This document shows positions 5,418-5,433 of a stretch of DNA of 5,433 nt, piece by piece. The notes under the pieces are model-generated. The model saw nothing but the letters and a program-made list of their open reading frames with translations, made no database searches and had not been told where the DNA came from. How positions within the stretch are numbered: position 1 is the first letter of the stretch; each line of letters starts with the position of its first letter. A program made the position numbers and the translations under genes. Origin of the DNA: Desulfofustis sp. (GTDB taxonomy: Bacteria > Desulfobacterota > Desulfobulbia > Desulfobulbales > Desulfocapsaceae); the NCBI GenBank assembly GCA_029287755.1, contig JARFQM010000437.1, positions 1 to 5,433 of the forward strand, read 5' to 3'.

Positions 5418-5433
5418 GTTTTCCTCTCTTTTA

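Overview
The window looks like a chromosomal segment of a Gram-negative bacterium. The evidence is a long YidC with a large periplasmic P1 domain and the conserved block rpmH-rnpA-yidD-yidC-jag. The style of the Jag and MoeA proteins suggests the Desulfobacterota (former Deltaproteobacteria), perhaps a Desulfobulbales-like sulfur-cycle bacterium. That placement is a family-level impression, not proof from a marker gene.

Layout: positions 16-3464 hold a minus-strand operon read right to left: rpmH (ribosomal protein L34), rnpA (RNase P protein), yidD (membrane protein insertion efficiency factor), yidC (membrane insertase) and jag/khpB (KH-R3H RNA-binding protein). rpmH/rnpA and rnpA/yidD are separated by only 5 and 1 bases, which suggests translational coupling. 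The yidD-yidC and yidC-jag gaps are 72 and 53 bases, and the former contains a perfect 7-bp hairpin. Positions 3465-3739 form a 275-base divergent intergenic region. It carries a candidate promoter and two leader hairpins for the operon, and a candidate promoter for the plus-strand gene at 3740-4933, a MoeA-type molybdopterin molybdotransferase. dnaA is not on the rpmH side, and I see no DnaA-box cluster there. Positions 4934-5084 contain two small inverted repeats and a strong bidirectional terminator. From there to the right edge is a convergent, AT-rich minus-strand gene for a 110-residue protein, which looks like an N-terminal helix-turn-helix joined to a C-terminal AbrB-like domain.

How the genes work together: the operon couples ribosome assembly (L34), RNA processing (RNase P) and membrane protein insertion (YidD, YidC), with Jag as an RNA-binding partner. 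MoeA belongs to molybdenum cofactor synthesis and is only a divergent neighbour. The small regulator has no partner gene in view.

Nothing here is clearly a new system; most of the window is conserved housekeeping. The points most worth a second look are a Jag whose KH GXXG loop is degenerate (SQDG) but which has an AT-hook-like basic tail, a hairpin abutting the rpmH ribosome binding site, and the AT-rich AbrB-like gene of unknown role.
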